This document shows positions 16,957 through 25,597 of a stretch of DNA of 57,328 nucleotides, in pieces (position 1 is the first letter of the stretch; every line of letters starts with the position of its first letter). Both the position numbers and the translations under genes were made by a program. The notes under the pieces were generated by a model, which searched no databases, had not been told where the DNA came from, and saw nothing but the letters and a program-made list of their open reading frames with translations. The stretch is from Phycisphaerae bacterium (GTDB lineage Bacteria > Planctomycetota > Phycisphaerae > Phycisphaerales > Phycisphaeraceae). The stretch covers positions 1 to 57,328 of the forward strand of contig JAUHYI010000022.1 in the NCBI GenBank assembly GCA_030426385.1. Reading direction: 5' to 3'.

Positions 16957-17933
16957 GTGATCCCAGAATATGTTTGATAGGTGCGGGTGGTCATGCAAGT
17001 CGAAATGTCTATCCCTTTGTGGGGAAAGCGAACGGCCACATCGGGGGTGTCTGCGATTTGAATGAGGCATTCGCGCGGCAGAATGCGGCGCGGTTTGGGG
17101 GGCGACCGTATACGGATTTGGATGTGATGCTGGATACAGAGCAGCCTGACGGCGTAATAATTTGCATTGGCCCAGAGATGCACGCAAAGCTGGCGCTGCA
17201 AATGATTGAGCGAGGGTTGCCGGTGTATACGGAGAAACCGCCTGCGGTGTCGGCGGCAGATGCGTTGGTGGTGGCCCGAGCGGCGAAGGCGAAAGATGTG
17301 TTATGCGTGACGGCGTTCAAAAAGCGATATGCGCATGTGTACAGTCGCGCGAAAGAGTGGCTGGATGGTTTCGACCGAACAACATGGCAAAACATTGCAA
17401 TGGTCCGTGCCAGTGGACACTACTCGAATGAATCGCCCCGGCAGGATTTGTTGCTGGATTTTGAGATTCACATGATCGACCTGGTGCAGTATTTATTTGG
17501 TGATGCGAAGCAGGTTTACGTCATGACCAAGGACAAGCATGCGTATTCGATCAGTGTAATGTTTGAGTGTGGGGCGTTGGGTTGCATGAGCGTGTGTGAT
17601 GGCCGATCGTTTAGCGTGCCTACGGAGAAAGTAGAGATCACGGTGGAAGGTGGGCATTTCATGTCGATCGACAATTCATCGCAATACAAGATTACGAGTG
17701 AAGGTAAGCCAAGCGAGTGGTATGAGGCGCCGGTTTTTGCCAGCGCCGGAGATGCGGGCAAGGATTCGGGGCATATGACGGAGTTGGTTGAATTTATGGA
17801 TGCGTTGCGCGATGGTCGCAAGACGAGTCGGTCGAGCATTGCCGATAGCTATCGATCGATGGTGCTGTATGAAGCGATGGCGACGTCGGCGTCGCGCGGC
17901 GAACTGGTTGATGTGAAATACGAGGAAATTTGA
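16953..17933 (+). CDS. Gfo/Idh/MocA-family NAD(P)-dependent oxidoreductase
   Basis: 326 residues. The N-terminal Rossmann fold has CLIGAGGHASRN (residues 7-18) and GGVCDLNEAFARQNAARFGG. EKPPAVS (about 93-99) is the family's EKP nicotinamide-contacting motif, although the usual Lys-Pro is followed by a second Pro. The C-terminal domain carries LLDFEIHMIDLVQYLFGDAK, which contains the usual Asp/His. Such enzymes oxidise a sugar or inositol hydroxyl to a ketone. Start ATG 16953 overlaps the previous stop by four bases, with GGAG upstream. Next gene follows after 3 bases. It probably works with the flanking isomerases. Confidence 0.88.
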   Translation: MSDPRICLIGAGGHASRNVYPFVGKANGHIGGVCDLNEAFARQNAARFGGRPYTDLDVMLDTEQPDGVIICIGPEMHAKLALQMIERGLPVYTEKPPAVSAADALVVARAAKAKDVLCVTAFKKRYAHVYSRAKEWLDGFDRTTWQNIAMVRASGHYSNESPRQDLLLDFEIHMIDLVQYLFGDAKQVYVMTKDKHAYSISVMFECGALGCMSVCDGRSFSVPTEKVEITVEGGHFMSIDNSSQYKITSEGKPSEWYEAPVFASAGDAGKDSGHMTELVEFMDALRDGRKTSRSSIADSYRSMVLYEAMATSASRGELVDVKYEEI

Positions 17934-17936
17934 ACG

Positions 17937-18299
17937 ATGGAAAAGTTTGTAATAACGGAATCGGACAAAGCGGAGCAGGTGGATTTTGATTGGGGGCGTT
18001 TGTACTGGTATGCGAGTGGGCCGCAAGGTAACAGCGATCACATGACCGTGGGTAAGTGCGTGCTATCGCCGGGCCAGGAGAATCCGAAGCATTACCACCC
18101 GAACTGCGAAGAGGTTTTGCACGTGATCAGCGGGAAAATCGAGCATTTTGTGGACGGTGATGGGTGGACAGCCATGGGGCCCAGCGACACGATCACGATT
18201 GCACGTGATGTGTGGCATCAAGCGCGGAACGTGGGTGATGTTGAGGCGCATCTGTTGATTTGTTTTTCGTCGAAGGATCGGCAGACGGTTGGGGAATGA
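17937..18299 (+). CDS. Small cupin-domain protein
   Basis: 120 residues forming one cupin barrel: CVLSPGQENPKHYHPNCEEV (cupin motif 1 with its His-x-His and Glu) and DTITIARDVWHQARNVGD (motif 2 with His). The His/Glu set suggests a bound metal and either an isomerase/epimerase or a small-molecule-binding role. GAGGAAA precedes the ATG. It is tightly coupled to the oxidoreductase (3-base gap) and followed by a 65-base gap with a hairpin. Exact reaction not visible. Confidence 0.85.
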   Translation: MEKFVITESDKAEQVDFDWGRLYWYASGPQGNSDHMTVGKCVLSPGQENPKHYHPNCEEVLHVISGKIEHFVDGDGWTAMGPSDTITIARDVWHQARNVGDVEAHLLICFSSKDRQTVGE

Positions 18300-18322
18300 G
18301 TTGGAAAATACGGTGGGCGCTA

Positions 18323-18336
18323 AGCCGCAAGCGGCT
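18323..18336. terminator. Hairpin between cupin and Tm-1-like genes
   Basis: AGCCGC-AA-GCGGCT is a perfect stem with a two-base loop, followed ten bases later by TTTTT (18346-18350). It could attenuate transcription within the operon or be a small processing/REP-like element; the distance to the T-run makes a strong terminator doubtful. Confidence 0.35.
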
Positions 18337-18364
18337 GGAGAATCGTTTTTAAAGGTGGTGTGTG

Positions 18365-19657
18365 ATGTGCAAAACCGTGTTGATGATTGGTGCGTTTGAT
18401 ACCAAAGCTACGGAGTATGCCTATTTGCGTGAACGGATATTGGCTGGCGGTTGTGAAGTGCTGGCGATGAACGTGGGTGTGATGGGGGAGACGGAATTGT
18501 TTGCGGTAGATGTGGGCGCGGCGCGTGTGGCGAAGGCTGGTGGTGGTGATTTGCCGACGCTGCGCAGGAATCATGATCGCGGTGAAGCGATGAAGGTAAT
18601 GGCCGCAGGTGCGCCAGTGGTCGTACGAGAGTTGTATGAACAGAAAAAGTTTGATGGCATCATTGGCATGGGCGGAACGGGTGGAACGACGGTGGTGACG
18701 TCAGCGATGCGGGCATTGCCGTTGGGTGTGCCGAAGGTTTGCATATCGACGGCGGCATCGGGCGATACTTGGGGTTATGTGGGGACGAAGGATATCACGA
18801 TGATGCCATCGGTTGTGGATGTGGCGGGTGTGAATCGTGTGAGTCGAATGATATTTTCACGGGCGGCGGGAGCGGTGTGCGGGATGGTGAAAGCGGAAGT
18901 GAGGGGAGTTGTGGGAGATGATGGAGAGGGAAATGGTGAGGAAAACAGGGGAAAAAGCACGAAAAGTGGTAAGGGAAGTGAGGGGGTGATTGTGGCGTCG
19001 ATGTTTGGGAATACGACTGAATGTGTGGACGCGTGTCGTGAAGCGTTGAGTGCGAAGGGTTACGAAGTATTGGTTTTTCACGCGACGGGAACAGGTGGCC
19101 GAACGATGGAATCGTTGATCGATGAAGGATTGGTCGATGGTTGTCTGGATATCACGACGACAGAGTGGGCTGATCATGTGTGCGGTGGTGTGTTTGATGC
19201 GGGGCCGGATCGGTTGCGTGCCCCCGGTAGGAATACCGTGCCGCATCTGATCGTGCCGGGTTGCGTGGACATGGCGAATTTCGGTGGGATGGAAACGGTG
19301 CCGGTGAAATATCGCGAAGGAGGACGATTATTTTATGAATGGAATCCATCGGTAACGCTGATGCGAACGAACGTGGAAGAGAATGTTCAGATGGGCGAAG
19401 CATTTGCCGAGGCGGCGAATGATGCGGTTGCGAATGGCGCACCTGTGGCGGTGCTGATCCCGTTGCGTGGGGTATCAATTTTGGATGGGGATGGCGAACG
19501 GTTCTGCGATCGTGAGGCGGATGCCGTGATGTTTGATGCGATGAAGAAAAAACTGCGTGATGATATTGAGGTGGTGGAAGTGGATTGCAATATCAACGAT
19601 GCGGCGTTTGCGAAACGAGCGGTGGAGATGATGTTGAAGTTGATGGGGCGCGTTTGA
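18365..19657 (+). CDS. Tm-1-like ATP-binding protein (UPF0261)
   Basis: About 430 residues; the ATG at 18365 follows AGGTGG, and an in-frame GTG lies one codon earlier. Family motifs: MIGAFDTKATEYAYLRERIL, GGTGGTTVVTSAMRALPLGV, ASGDTWGYVGTKDITMMPSV, FGNTTECVDACREAL, and FHATGTGGRTMESLIDEGLV. Bacterial UPF0261 proteins resemble the N-terminal half of tomato Tm-1, which is fused to a TIM barrel; here that barrel is encoded separately at 20621. The true reaction of the bacterial pair is not established. A purine-rich segment (18900-18987) adds about 28 residues (VVGDDGEGNGEENRGK etc.) between the two domains. Confidence 0.85.
   Translation: MCKTVLMIGAFDTKATEYAYLRERILAGGCEVLAMNVGVMGETELFAVDVGAARVAKAGGGDLPTLRRNHDRGEAMKVMAAGAPVVVRELYEQKKFDGIIGMGGTGGTTVVTSAMRALPLGVPKVCISTAASGDTWGYVGTKDITMMPSVVDVAGVNRVSRMIFSRAAGAVCGMVKAEVRGVVGDDGEGNGEENRGKSTKSGKGSEGVIVASMFGNTTECVDACREALSAKGYEVLVFHATGTGGRTMESLIDEGLVDGCLDITTTEWADHVCGGVFDAGPDRLRAPGRNTVPHLIVPGCVDMANFGGMETVPVKYREGGRLFYEWNPSVTLMRTNVEENVQMGEAFAEAANDAVANGAPVAVLIPLRGVSILDGDGERFCDREADAVMFDAMKKKLRDDIEVVEVDCNINDAAFAKRAVEMMLKLMGRV
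18900..18987 (+). repeat. Purine/G-run tract inside the Tm-1-like gene
   Basis: About 88 bases almost free of C on the coding strand, with repeated GGGA, GGGG and AGGG words, encoding a hydrophilic Gly/Glu/Lys linker before the conserved SMFGNTTECVD block. Composition differs sharply from the gene on either side. Confidence 0.65.
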
Positions 19658-19756
19658 TCGATGCATTGGGGCCGGTGTGGATCGCGGTGGAACGAGGATA
19701 TTGCTAAGGGAACAGTGACTAGTCAGCGATGGCAGGTATGGTCAGAGACGGGTGAC

Positions 19757-20596
19757 ATGAAGGTCGGAATATCACGTAATTCAGCGGGGAAAGTAGAGGC
19801 GTCGGCACTGATTGGTGCTGCGATGTTGCATGGTTTTGAGGGGATTCAATTCAAGACAAGTCAGTTGCGCGAATGGGGATTTGATCCGGAAATATTGCTG
19901 AAAATTGAAGATCAGGTGAAACGGGGGGTGGGTGGTGTGGTTGGTTGTGAGGGAGAAATCGTGAAAGGTAATGCGAGGGATATGGGAGGTGGAGGGGTGG
20001 TGTTTCATCCGGGTGGTGATTTTGGGAAATGGGAATTTATGACGGATGATGTGTTGCGTTTTGTGCAGCGGGTGGGTGGGGAGCATGTTTGTTATTGTTT
20101 TGCGCCGGAGGGAAATCAGGAAGAAGTCGCATCGCAATTGCTGGCGACGGGCCAGCGTTTTATGGATGCGGGTGTGGCGTTTTCGTTTCACAATCATGTG
20201 AACACAATTGTTTGTACGTTGGAAGAAGTTGGGCAAATGTGCGAGCTGTTGGATCCGTCGGTCTGTGGTTTGACGTTTGATACGGCACACGCGGCGCTGG
20301 GGGGCATGGATGATCTGGGGAAAGCGATTCGGCAATTGGGGCGCTGGATCACCAATGTGCATTTGAAGGATCTGGATGAAGGCGGTGGGGGGAGTGGGGG
20401 AAGTGGGGGGCGTGGGTTTTGTCCATTGGGGCAGGGCGAGTTGGATCTGTCCCCGGCGCTCGAAGCATTACGAGAAATGGATTATCAGCATTGGCTGATC
20501 GTCGATGAGGAGTCGCCGAATTGTACTGCTGATAAAGCGTGCGAACTGTCCGCGAATTATCTGATCAAGCATGGTGTCATGAAAGCACGCGGGTAG
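19757..20596 (+). CDS. Sugar phosphate isomerase/epimerase-like TIM barrel (second copy)
   Basis: About 279 residues from the ATG at 19757, chosen because conserved sequence starts at MKVGISRNS; the 32 preceding residues have no family character. Motifs: FEGIQFKTSQLREWGF, MDAGVAFSFHNHVNTIVCTL, SVCGLTFDTAHAALGGMDDL, ITNVHLKDLDEG, PLGQGELDLSPALEALREM and LIVDEESPN. The His-Asn-His, Asp-Thr-Ala-His and Lys-Asp clusters are the metal/substrate residues of this superfamily. It carries two G-run insertions (19921-20002 and 20381-20416) that encode Gly-rich loops. It may act on the same sugar acid as the first isomerase. Confidence 0.8.
   Translation: MKVGISRNSAGKVEASALIGAAMLHGFEGIQFKTSQLREWGFDPEILLKIEDQVKRGVGGVVGCEGEIVKGNARDMGGGGVVFHPGGDFGKWEFMTDDVLRFVQRVGGEHVCYCFAPEGNQEEVASQLLATGQRFMDAGVAFSFHNHVNTIVCTLEEVGQMCELLDPSVCGLTFDTAHAALGGMDDLGKAIRQLGRWITNVHLKDLDEGGGGSGGSGGRGFCPLGQGELDLSPALEALREMDYQHWLIVDEESPNCTADKACELSANYLIKHGVMKARG
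19921..20002 (+). repeat. G-run tract 1 inside the second isomerase gene
   Basis: Runs of GGGGGG, GGG and GGGG with T/A spacers fall on the coding strand. They encode RGVGGVVGCEGE and DMGGGG, in frame, before the conserved VFHPGGDFG segment. Confidence 0.6.
20381..20416 (+). repeat. G-run tract 2 inside the second isomerase gene
   Basis: Runs of 6, 5, 6 and 3 G with loops of 3, 4 and 3 bases give a canonical G-quadruplex pattern. They encode GGGGSGGSGGRG just after the conserved HLKDLDE motif. Confidence 0.75.
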
Positions 20597-20620
20597 TGCC
20601 TGCGTAAAAAAGGAAAGACA

Positions 20621-21451
20621 ATGACGATAACACGTACAGAAATATTGAAGCGATTGCGGAAGAACATTGAGGCGGGTGTGCCGATTGTGGGCGGTGGGGC
20701 GGGCAACGGCATCAGTGCGAAATTTCAGGAAGCGGGCGGTGTGGACTTGCTGATTATCTATAATTCCGGGCGTTTTCGTATGAACGGGCGTGGATCGCTA
20801 TCGGGTTGCATGCCGTATGGCGATGCGAACGCGATCGTGATGGACATGGCGGGCGAAGTGTTGACGGTGGTTGAGGACACGCCGGTATTGGCTGGTGTGT
20901 GTGGTACGGACCCAACGCGATTGATGACCGTGTTTTTGAAACAGGTCAAGGACGCGGGATTCAGCGGCGTGCAGAATTTTCCGACGGTGGGATTGTGCGA
21001 TGGCGTGTTCCGCGCGAATCTGGAAGAGTCGGGGATGGGCTATGAGTTGGAAGTGGGCATGATCAATCAAGCGCACAAGCTGGGGCTGTTCACATCGCCG
21101 TATGCATTTGATGTGAGTGAAGCGGAACAGATGACCGAAGCGGGTGCGGATGTGGTGGTGGCGCACATGGGATTGACGACCAAAGGGTCGATCGGCGCGC
21201 AGACGACCAAGACGTTGGACGATTGTGTGCGTGATGTGCAGGCAATTGCTGATGCATCGCGCGGTGTGAATCCGGAAGTAATCGTGTTATGTCACGGCGG
21301 TCCGATCGCACAGCCAGAGGACGCCGCGTATGTCTTGGGGCGCACAAAAAACGTGCATGGATTTTACGGCGCATCGAGTGTGGAGCGATTGCCAACGGAA
21401 GTGGCGATTAAATCGCAGATGGAAAAATTCAAAGCGGTGCGGTTTGAATAG
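20621..21451 (+). CDS. Phosphoenolpyruvate hydrolase-family TIM-barrel protein
   Basis: 276 residues beginning after AAGGAAAGACA. Conserved blocks: [117 protein letters not shown] and [14 protein letters not shown]. This matches the PEP_hydrolase/TIM-barrel family equivalent to the C-terminal domain of plant Tm-1. It is the last gene of the operon, 24 bases after the second isomerase. The name comes from the superfamily; real substrate unknown, with a retro-aldol or similar C-C step plausible. Confidence 0.88.
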   Translation: MTITRTEILKRLRKNIEAGVPIVGGGAGNGISAKFQEAGGVDLLIIYNSGRFRMNGRGSLSGCMPYGDANAIVMDMAGEVLTVVEDTPVLAGVCGTDPTRLMTVFLKQVKDAGFSGVQNFPTVGLCDGVFRANLEESGMGYELEVGMINQAHKLGLFTSPYAFDVSEAEQMTEAGADVVVAHMGLTTKGSIGAQTTKTLDDCVRDVQAIADASRGVNPEVIVLCHGGPIAQPEDAAYVLGRTKNVHGFYGASSVERLPTEVAIKSQMEKFKAVRFE

Positions 21452-21508
21452 CACAGCATCTGTTTTTTCTCGTGGGGCAACGCTTCAGGTCTGGTATGTG
21501 TCGTAAAA

Positions 21509-22339
21509 CTAATGAGCCATGACGACTGGAAAGCTACAGCGTTTGCGTCCCACAAAAGCGTCATACATCAGGGCCTGGCCGTCGCTGGCTTTGCGGTGTT
21601 CGAAACTTTTACGCGAAACCAATTCGAGGATATTGGTGTCGAGCATCTTTCGGATGAGGCCCGAAAAACCTGAGCGATCATGGCTGTCGTCGAGAAAATC
21701 GCTTTTGATGGTGAATGCGATCCAGCCGTCATCTTCGATGCGGTTGTAGGCTGCGACGAACACCTCGGGGGGGATGTCGCCGAAGCCGAGTGCGGCGACG
21801 CAAGTGAGGCAATTGAACGAATGGCTATCGAGTGTCCGGGCATTAGCATCGGAGAGGTCCGTCAAATCGTCGATGACGAAATCACTGTAGAGCTCAGGTC
21901 GATCGCGCTCGGCAGCGGTGGCGGCGCTGGGGTTGATGTCGATGCCGACGAATTGTTCGACCCCGACCTCAGACAAAATTCCCGCGACGTAACCATTGCC
22001 AGCTCCCAGATCCAGGACCGACAGTGTCTGCGGGGAATGGTCCGCTTCTTCAAGACACGATAGTAATTGGGTGCGCACCTGTTGAGGTGAGCGGCAGCCC
22101 AACACATCGTATACCCATTTCTCATAGAGGCCGGGCACGGCGAACAAGTCGTTGTAATCGTGTAGACGTATCTTTTTCCATTGTTTTTCGTGATGGACCA
22201 CCACCCACTCTTCGTCCTGTTCCAAGCCTGTGCCAACCCGAGGGAAAGCCAGTTGCAGGCGTTTGATGGCTTGTTTGAGATCGCTGGAGCACGAATCGGT
22301 CAGAACAGGTGACATAGTTTCGGTCAGAGCAGGTGACAT
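21509..22339 (-). CDS. Class I SAM-dependent methyltransferase
   Basis: About 276 residues from the ATG at 22339; an earlier in-frame ATG (22411) is possible but the extra sequence is not conserved-looking. The SAM-binding motif is VLDLGAGNGYVAG, then FVGIDINPSAATAAERDRP (acidic end of strand 2), DFVIDDLTDL and FNCLTCVAALGFGDIPPEVF. The target is unknown; small-molecule or lipid methylation is likely. Convergent with the sugar operon and divergent from the betaine transporter. Its first codons contain a 24-base direct repeat. Confidence 0.82.
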   Translation of the reverse strand: MSPALTETMSPVLTDSCSSDLKQAIKRLQLAFPRVGTGLEQDEEWVVVHHEKQWKKIRLHDYNDLFAVPGLYEKWVYDVLGCRSPQQVRTQLLSCLEEADHSPQTLSVLDLGAGNGYVAGILSEVGVEQFVGIDINPSAATAAERDRPELYSDFVIDDLTDLSDANARTLDSHSFNCLTCVAALGFGDIPPEVFVAAYNRIEDDGWIAFTIKSDFLDDSHDRSGFSGLIRKMLDTNILELVSRKSFEHRKASDGQALMYDAFVGRKRCSFPVVMAH

Positions 22340-22344
22340 AATTG
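22297..22344. repeat. 24-base tandem direct repeat at the methyltransferase 5' end
   Basis: Two head-to-tail units, CGGTCAGAACAGGTGACATA and CGGTCAGAGCAGGTGACATA, each followed by four less-similar bases (22297-22320 and 22321-22344). Each unit contains a start-like CAT on the minus strand, encoding MSPALTET and MSPVLTDS, so translation could begin in either unit. Confidence 0.7.
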
Positions 22345-22527
22345 AGGATACCTCGGTCGGGAAAGCGTCGGGCAAAAAATACTTAGAAATCAAAGTATAT
22401 GGGCAGGGCATATTGACTGCAAATAGCTGTTACAATCGTCTTAAATGGTTTTTTGGGTATTTTGATATTTTGCTCTGAAATCATTTTTCTCTTTATTCTT
22501 AATTTCCGCGGCCACTCGGAGTACGCT

Positions 22528-23292
22528 GTGATCGAACTCGAACATGTAACGAAGACCTTTAATGATGGCGAAACCTACGCTGTCCGGGACGTTTCGCTCC
22601 ACATTGCAGAGGATGAAACGTTGGTGTTGCTCGGCGGGTCGGGGTGCGGAAAAACCACAACCCTCAAGATGATCAACCGATTGATCGAGCCGACCTCAGG
22701 CACGATCCGTGTCGATGACTGCGACATCACGCAGCAGGATGTGTTAGCGCTGCGCCGATCGATTGGCTACGTGTTTCAGGACATCGGCCTGTTCCCGCAC
22801 CTGACGATCCGTGAGAATACGGGAATGGTTCTACGGCTATCGGGATGGGCGCCGGATCGCCGGGCAACTCGCGTGGATGAACTCTTGGAATTAATGGGGC
22901 TGCCGCCAGCGGAATATGCCGACCGCTACCCTCGGCAACTTTCGGGCGGACAGCAACAGCGCGTTGGCATTGCCCGCGCGCTGGCAGCCGACCCGCGATA
23001 CCTTTTGATGGACGAACCGTTCGGAGCGCTCGACGCGGTGACACGTGAGCAATTGCAAACCGAGTTGTTGCGCATCAAACGGGAACTCAACAAAACAATC
23101 GTCTTCGTTACGCACGATCTGTTCGAGGCTGTCCGTCTGGGTGACCGGATCGCGGTCATGAACGAGGGATGTATCGAGCAAATTGATGAGCCGGAAACAA
23201 TCATCGCTTCGCCCGAGACGGAGTTTGTGGCTGAACTGTTCGGACATGCCACGCAACAGGCCGAACGTTTTCTGGCTGGAGGTGCGGCATGA
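22528..23292 (+). CDS. Glycine betaine/osmoprotectant ABC transporter ATP-binding protein
   Basis: 254 residues from GTG at 22528, which has GGAG six bases upstream and starts the conserved IELEHVTKTF; the longer frame adds a meaningless hydrophobic extension. Walker A GGSGCGKTT (about 36-44), LSGGQQQRVGIARAL signature, Walker B YLLMDEPFGALD and the switch His (FVTHD) are all intact. It is closest in style to OpuCA/OpuBA, but with no C-terminal CBS domains, so osmotic gating through CBS is absent. A candidate extended -10 (TGTTACAAT, 22428-22436) lies upstream. The last four bases overlap the fused transporter gene. Confidence 0.9.
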   Translation: MIELEHVTKTFNDGETYAVRDVSLHIAEDETLVLLGGSGCGKTTTLKMINRLIEPTSGTIRVDDCDITQQDVLALRRSIGYVFQDIGLFPHLTIRENTGMVLRLSGWAPDRRATRVDELLELMGLPPAEYADRYPRQLSGGQQQRVGIARALAADPRYLLMDEPFGALDAVTREQLQTELLRIKRELNKTIVFVTHDLFEAVRLGDRIAVMNEGCIEQIDEPETIIASPETEFVAELFGHATQQAERFLAGGAA

Positions 23293-24845
23293 GTCGACGA
23301 ATGATGATTGGATTGTTGTCGGCCTTTTTGGGATTGGCCGTAGGTGCCTGGCCCGCGTATTCCCAAACGATCCGCGTAGGCAGTAAGAATTTTACCGAAC
23401 AGGCCATTCTCGGTGAGCTGGTGGCGCAACTTATTGAACGCCATACTGAATTGGAAGTCGAGCGTCGCTTCGGTTTAGGCGGCACGGATGTTTGCCACGC
23501 GGCCATGCTGGCTGGTGAGCTGGACATCTATGTCGAGTACTCCGGCACCGGTTTGCTCAACGTGCTTAAACAGCCGGTCATCCATGATCCTGATGAGGCA
23601 TACCGCATGGTGGCCAGTCAGTATCGCCAGCAGTTCGACATGGTCTGGCTGCCGCCGATCGGTTTCAATAATACCTACGCCCTGACCGTCCGCACGGATC
23701 ATGCCCGGCAGCGCGGCTGGGCCGCGGTGTCTGACTTGATCGATCTCGACGAACTGCGGGCTGGTTTTACTGCAGAATTCATGGAGCGTCCCGATGGCTT
23801 GCCAGGTCTGCGCGAGCGCTACGATCGGCTGCGATTTGCCAGCACGATCGATCTTGATCCGGGTTTGATGTATCAGGCTGTGGCCGATGATCAGGTCGAC
23901 GTGATCTGCGCGTTCGCCACCGACGGACGGATTCAAGCTTACGGGTTGACGACGCTTCGGGATGATTTGCTTTTTTTCCCGCCTTATGACGCAGCCCCCG
24001 TGGTGCGGGCGGCGCTGCTGACCGAACATCCCGGGCTACGTACCGCGTTGGCTGCACTGGCTGGGAGTATCGATGACGCCCAGATGCGCCGGATGAATTA
24101 TGCCGTCGATGTCGAGGACATCAAACCCGCCGACGTGGCTCGAGCCTGGTTGGACACCTGGCCCAACACCGCAGAACATCTGGGGCAAGCGTTGCAACAA
24201 GTCGCAACCGAACAACCCAAAGGCTTCATCGCGTTGGCCATCACGCGGCGCGGCGAGTTGCTACACAAGACGCTGGAGCATTTGGTGCTCACGCTCAGCG
24301 GCGTAGGCTTGGCAGTGTTGATCGGAGTGCCGATCGGCGTATGGATTCATCGCGTTGCTCGGGTTCGCGGCCCAGTGTTGGCGGGCATCGAGATGATTCA
24401 GACTGTGCCGAGTCTGGCGATGCTTGCGTTTCTATTTGCTGTCTACGGTTTGCTCGGAGCGACTCCGGCGATCACCGCATTGGTGTTGTACGCGCTGCTT
24501 CCAATCGTGCTCAACACTTACACCGGACTAAGCGAAGTGCCCACACGCTTGATCGAAGCGGCCAACGGGGTGGGGATGTCTAAAGCCCAACGCCTGCGCA
24601 TCGTGGAGTTGCCCTTGGCCTTGCCGATTGCGGTCGCAGGGATTCGCGCCGCGGCCGTGCTGACTGTTGGGATCGCCACGCTGTGCACGTTCATCGGGGC
24701 CGGAGGGCTCGGCGATTTCATCGCACGCGGTCTGGCCCGAAATGATCCACGACTCACCTTGCTCGGAGCCATCCCCGCTGCGATCATGGCGGTAATACTG
24801 AGTCTGGTGATTCGCATCATTGAACGGAAATTGCGACATGGCTGA
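23289..24845 (+). CDS. Fused osmoprotectant ABC substrate-binding protein and permease
   Basis: 518 residues. Signal-like N-terminus MSRRMMIGLLSAFLGLAVGA, then an OpuAC-type binding domain (about 25-290): VGSKNFTEQAILGELVAQLI, FGLGGTDVCHAAMLAGELDI and YVEYSGTGLL. An inner-membrane permease domain follows (about 315-510), with VPIGVWIHRV, PSLAMLAFLFAVYGLLGATP, the EAA-like loop LIEAANGVGMSKAQRLRIVE, and GIATLCTFIGAGGLGDFI. The binding domain precedes the permease, the reverse of the EgtU/OpuA-like fusion order. With the ATPase it forms a two-gene uptake system for betaine, choline or a similar quaternary amine. ATGA overlap upstream, 8-base overlap downstream. Confidence 0.9.
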   Translation: MSRRMMIGLLSAFLGLAVGAWPAYSQTIRVGSKNFTEQAILGELVAQLIERHTELEVERRFGLGGTDVCHAAMLAGELDIYVEYSGTGLLNVLKQPVIHDPDEAYRMVASQYRQQFDMVWLPPIGFNNTYALTVRTDHARQRGWAAVSDLIDLDELRAGFTAEFMERPDGLPGLRERYDRLRFASTIDLDPGLMYQAVADDQVDVICAFATDGRIQAYGLTTLRDDLLFFPPYDAAPVVRAALLTEHPGLRTALAALAGSIDDAQMRRMNYAVDVEDIKPADVARAWLDTWPNTAEHLGQALQQVATEQPKGFIALAITRRGELLHKTLEHLVLTLSGVGLAVLIGVPIGVWIHRVARVRGPVLAGIEMIQTVPSLAMLAFLFAVYGLLGATPAITALVLYALLPIVLNTYTGLSEVPTRLIEAANGVGMSKAQRLRIVELPLALPIAVAGIRAAAVLTVGIATLCTFIGAGGLGDFIARGLARNDPRLTLLGAIPAAIMAVILSLVIRIIERKLRHG

Positions 24846-25377
24846 ACCTGCTGTCAATCCATCCTTGCCCACGCTCACGCCGGAAGAGCAGGTCATTGCT
24901 TCGCTGCGCCGCATCATTCGTGCGGTTGATCTGCACTCACGCAAACTGATGGAAAGTTCCGGCCTCACCGGCCCACAGCTCGCTGCGCTGCAAGAAATCA
25001 ATCGGCAAGGTCCGATCTCGGCGGGCAACGTGGCGCGAGCCATCCATCTTAGTCAAGGTACGGTGACGGGCATACTTACTCGCCTCGAAGCACGCGGGCT
25101 GGTCACGCGCGAACGAAGCGAAACCGACCGACGGGCCACGGTGATCAGCATCACATCCAGCGGAGAAGCCGTGCTGTCCAGAGCCCCTTCGCTACTCCAG
25201 GAAAACTTCCTGCAACGACTGGAAGGCCTTGAGTCTTGGGAGCGATCGCAGATCTTGGCCACCCTCCAACGCGTGGCCTTTCTGATGGAAGCCCACGCGA
25301 TTGATGCCGCGCCGCACCTCACCACGTCAATCCAACCGCCAGACAAAACCGAACATGCCGGTGATACTGGCGACTGA
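24838..25377 (+). CDS. MarR-family transcriptional regulator
   Basis: 179 residues; ATG at 24838 follows GGAAA and overlaps the transporter stop by eight bases. The winged helix has SSGLTGPQLAALQEINRQGP, then ISAGNVARAIHLSQGTVTGI and RLEARGLVTRERSETDRRAT, the MarR beta-wing with its DRR motif. A proline-rich C-terminal tail follows. Co-transcription with the betaine transporter suggests control of osmolyte uptake, similar in position to GbsR/OpuCR or EctR1, all MarR-type osmolyte regulators. This is inference from location. Confidence 0.88.
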   Translation: MAEPAVNPSLPTLTPEEQVIASLRRIIRAVDLHSRKLMESSGLTGPQLAALQEINRQGPISAGNVARAIHLSQGTVTGILTRLEARGLVTRERSETDRRATVISITSSGEAVLSRAPSLLQENFLQRLEGLESWERSQILATLQRVAFLMEAHAIDAAPHLTTSIQPPDKTEHAGDTGD

Positions 25378-25597
25378 CATTGCCAACCCAACTTGGTAGT
25401 GTCACTGAATTCATTGGCCACAGATAGGATTGACCTCATACCAGTTCAGCCCAAAGTCAGATTGTCAGTCATTCGTCAACAATAAAAGTTGCTCGCCCGC
25501 GAGAAAAGCCGGGACGATTAGGGTTTGAAAGACTATGCGTGTCGTGATCGAGCGCAGCGAAAGCGCATCAGGTATCAGCGTGTGTAGGCCTAAGCAA

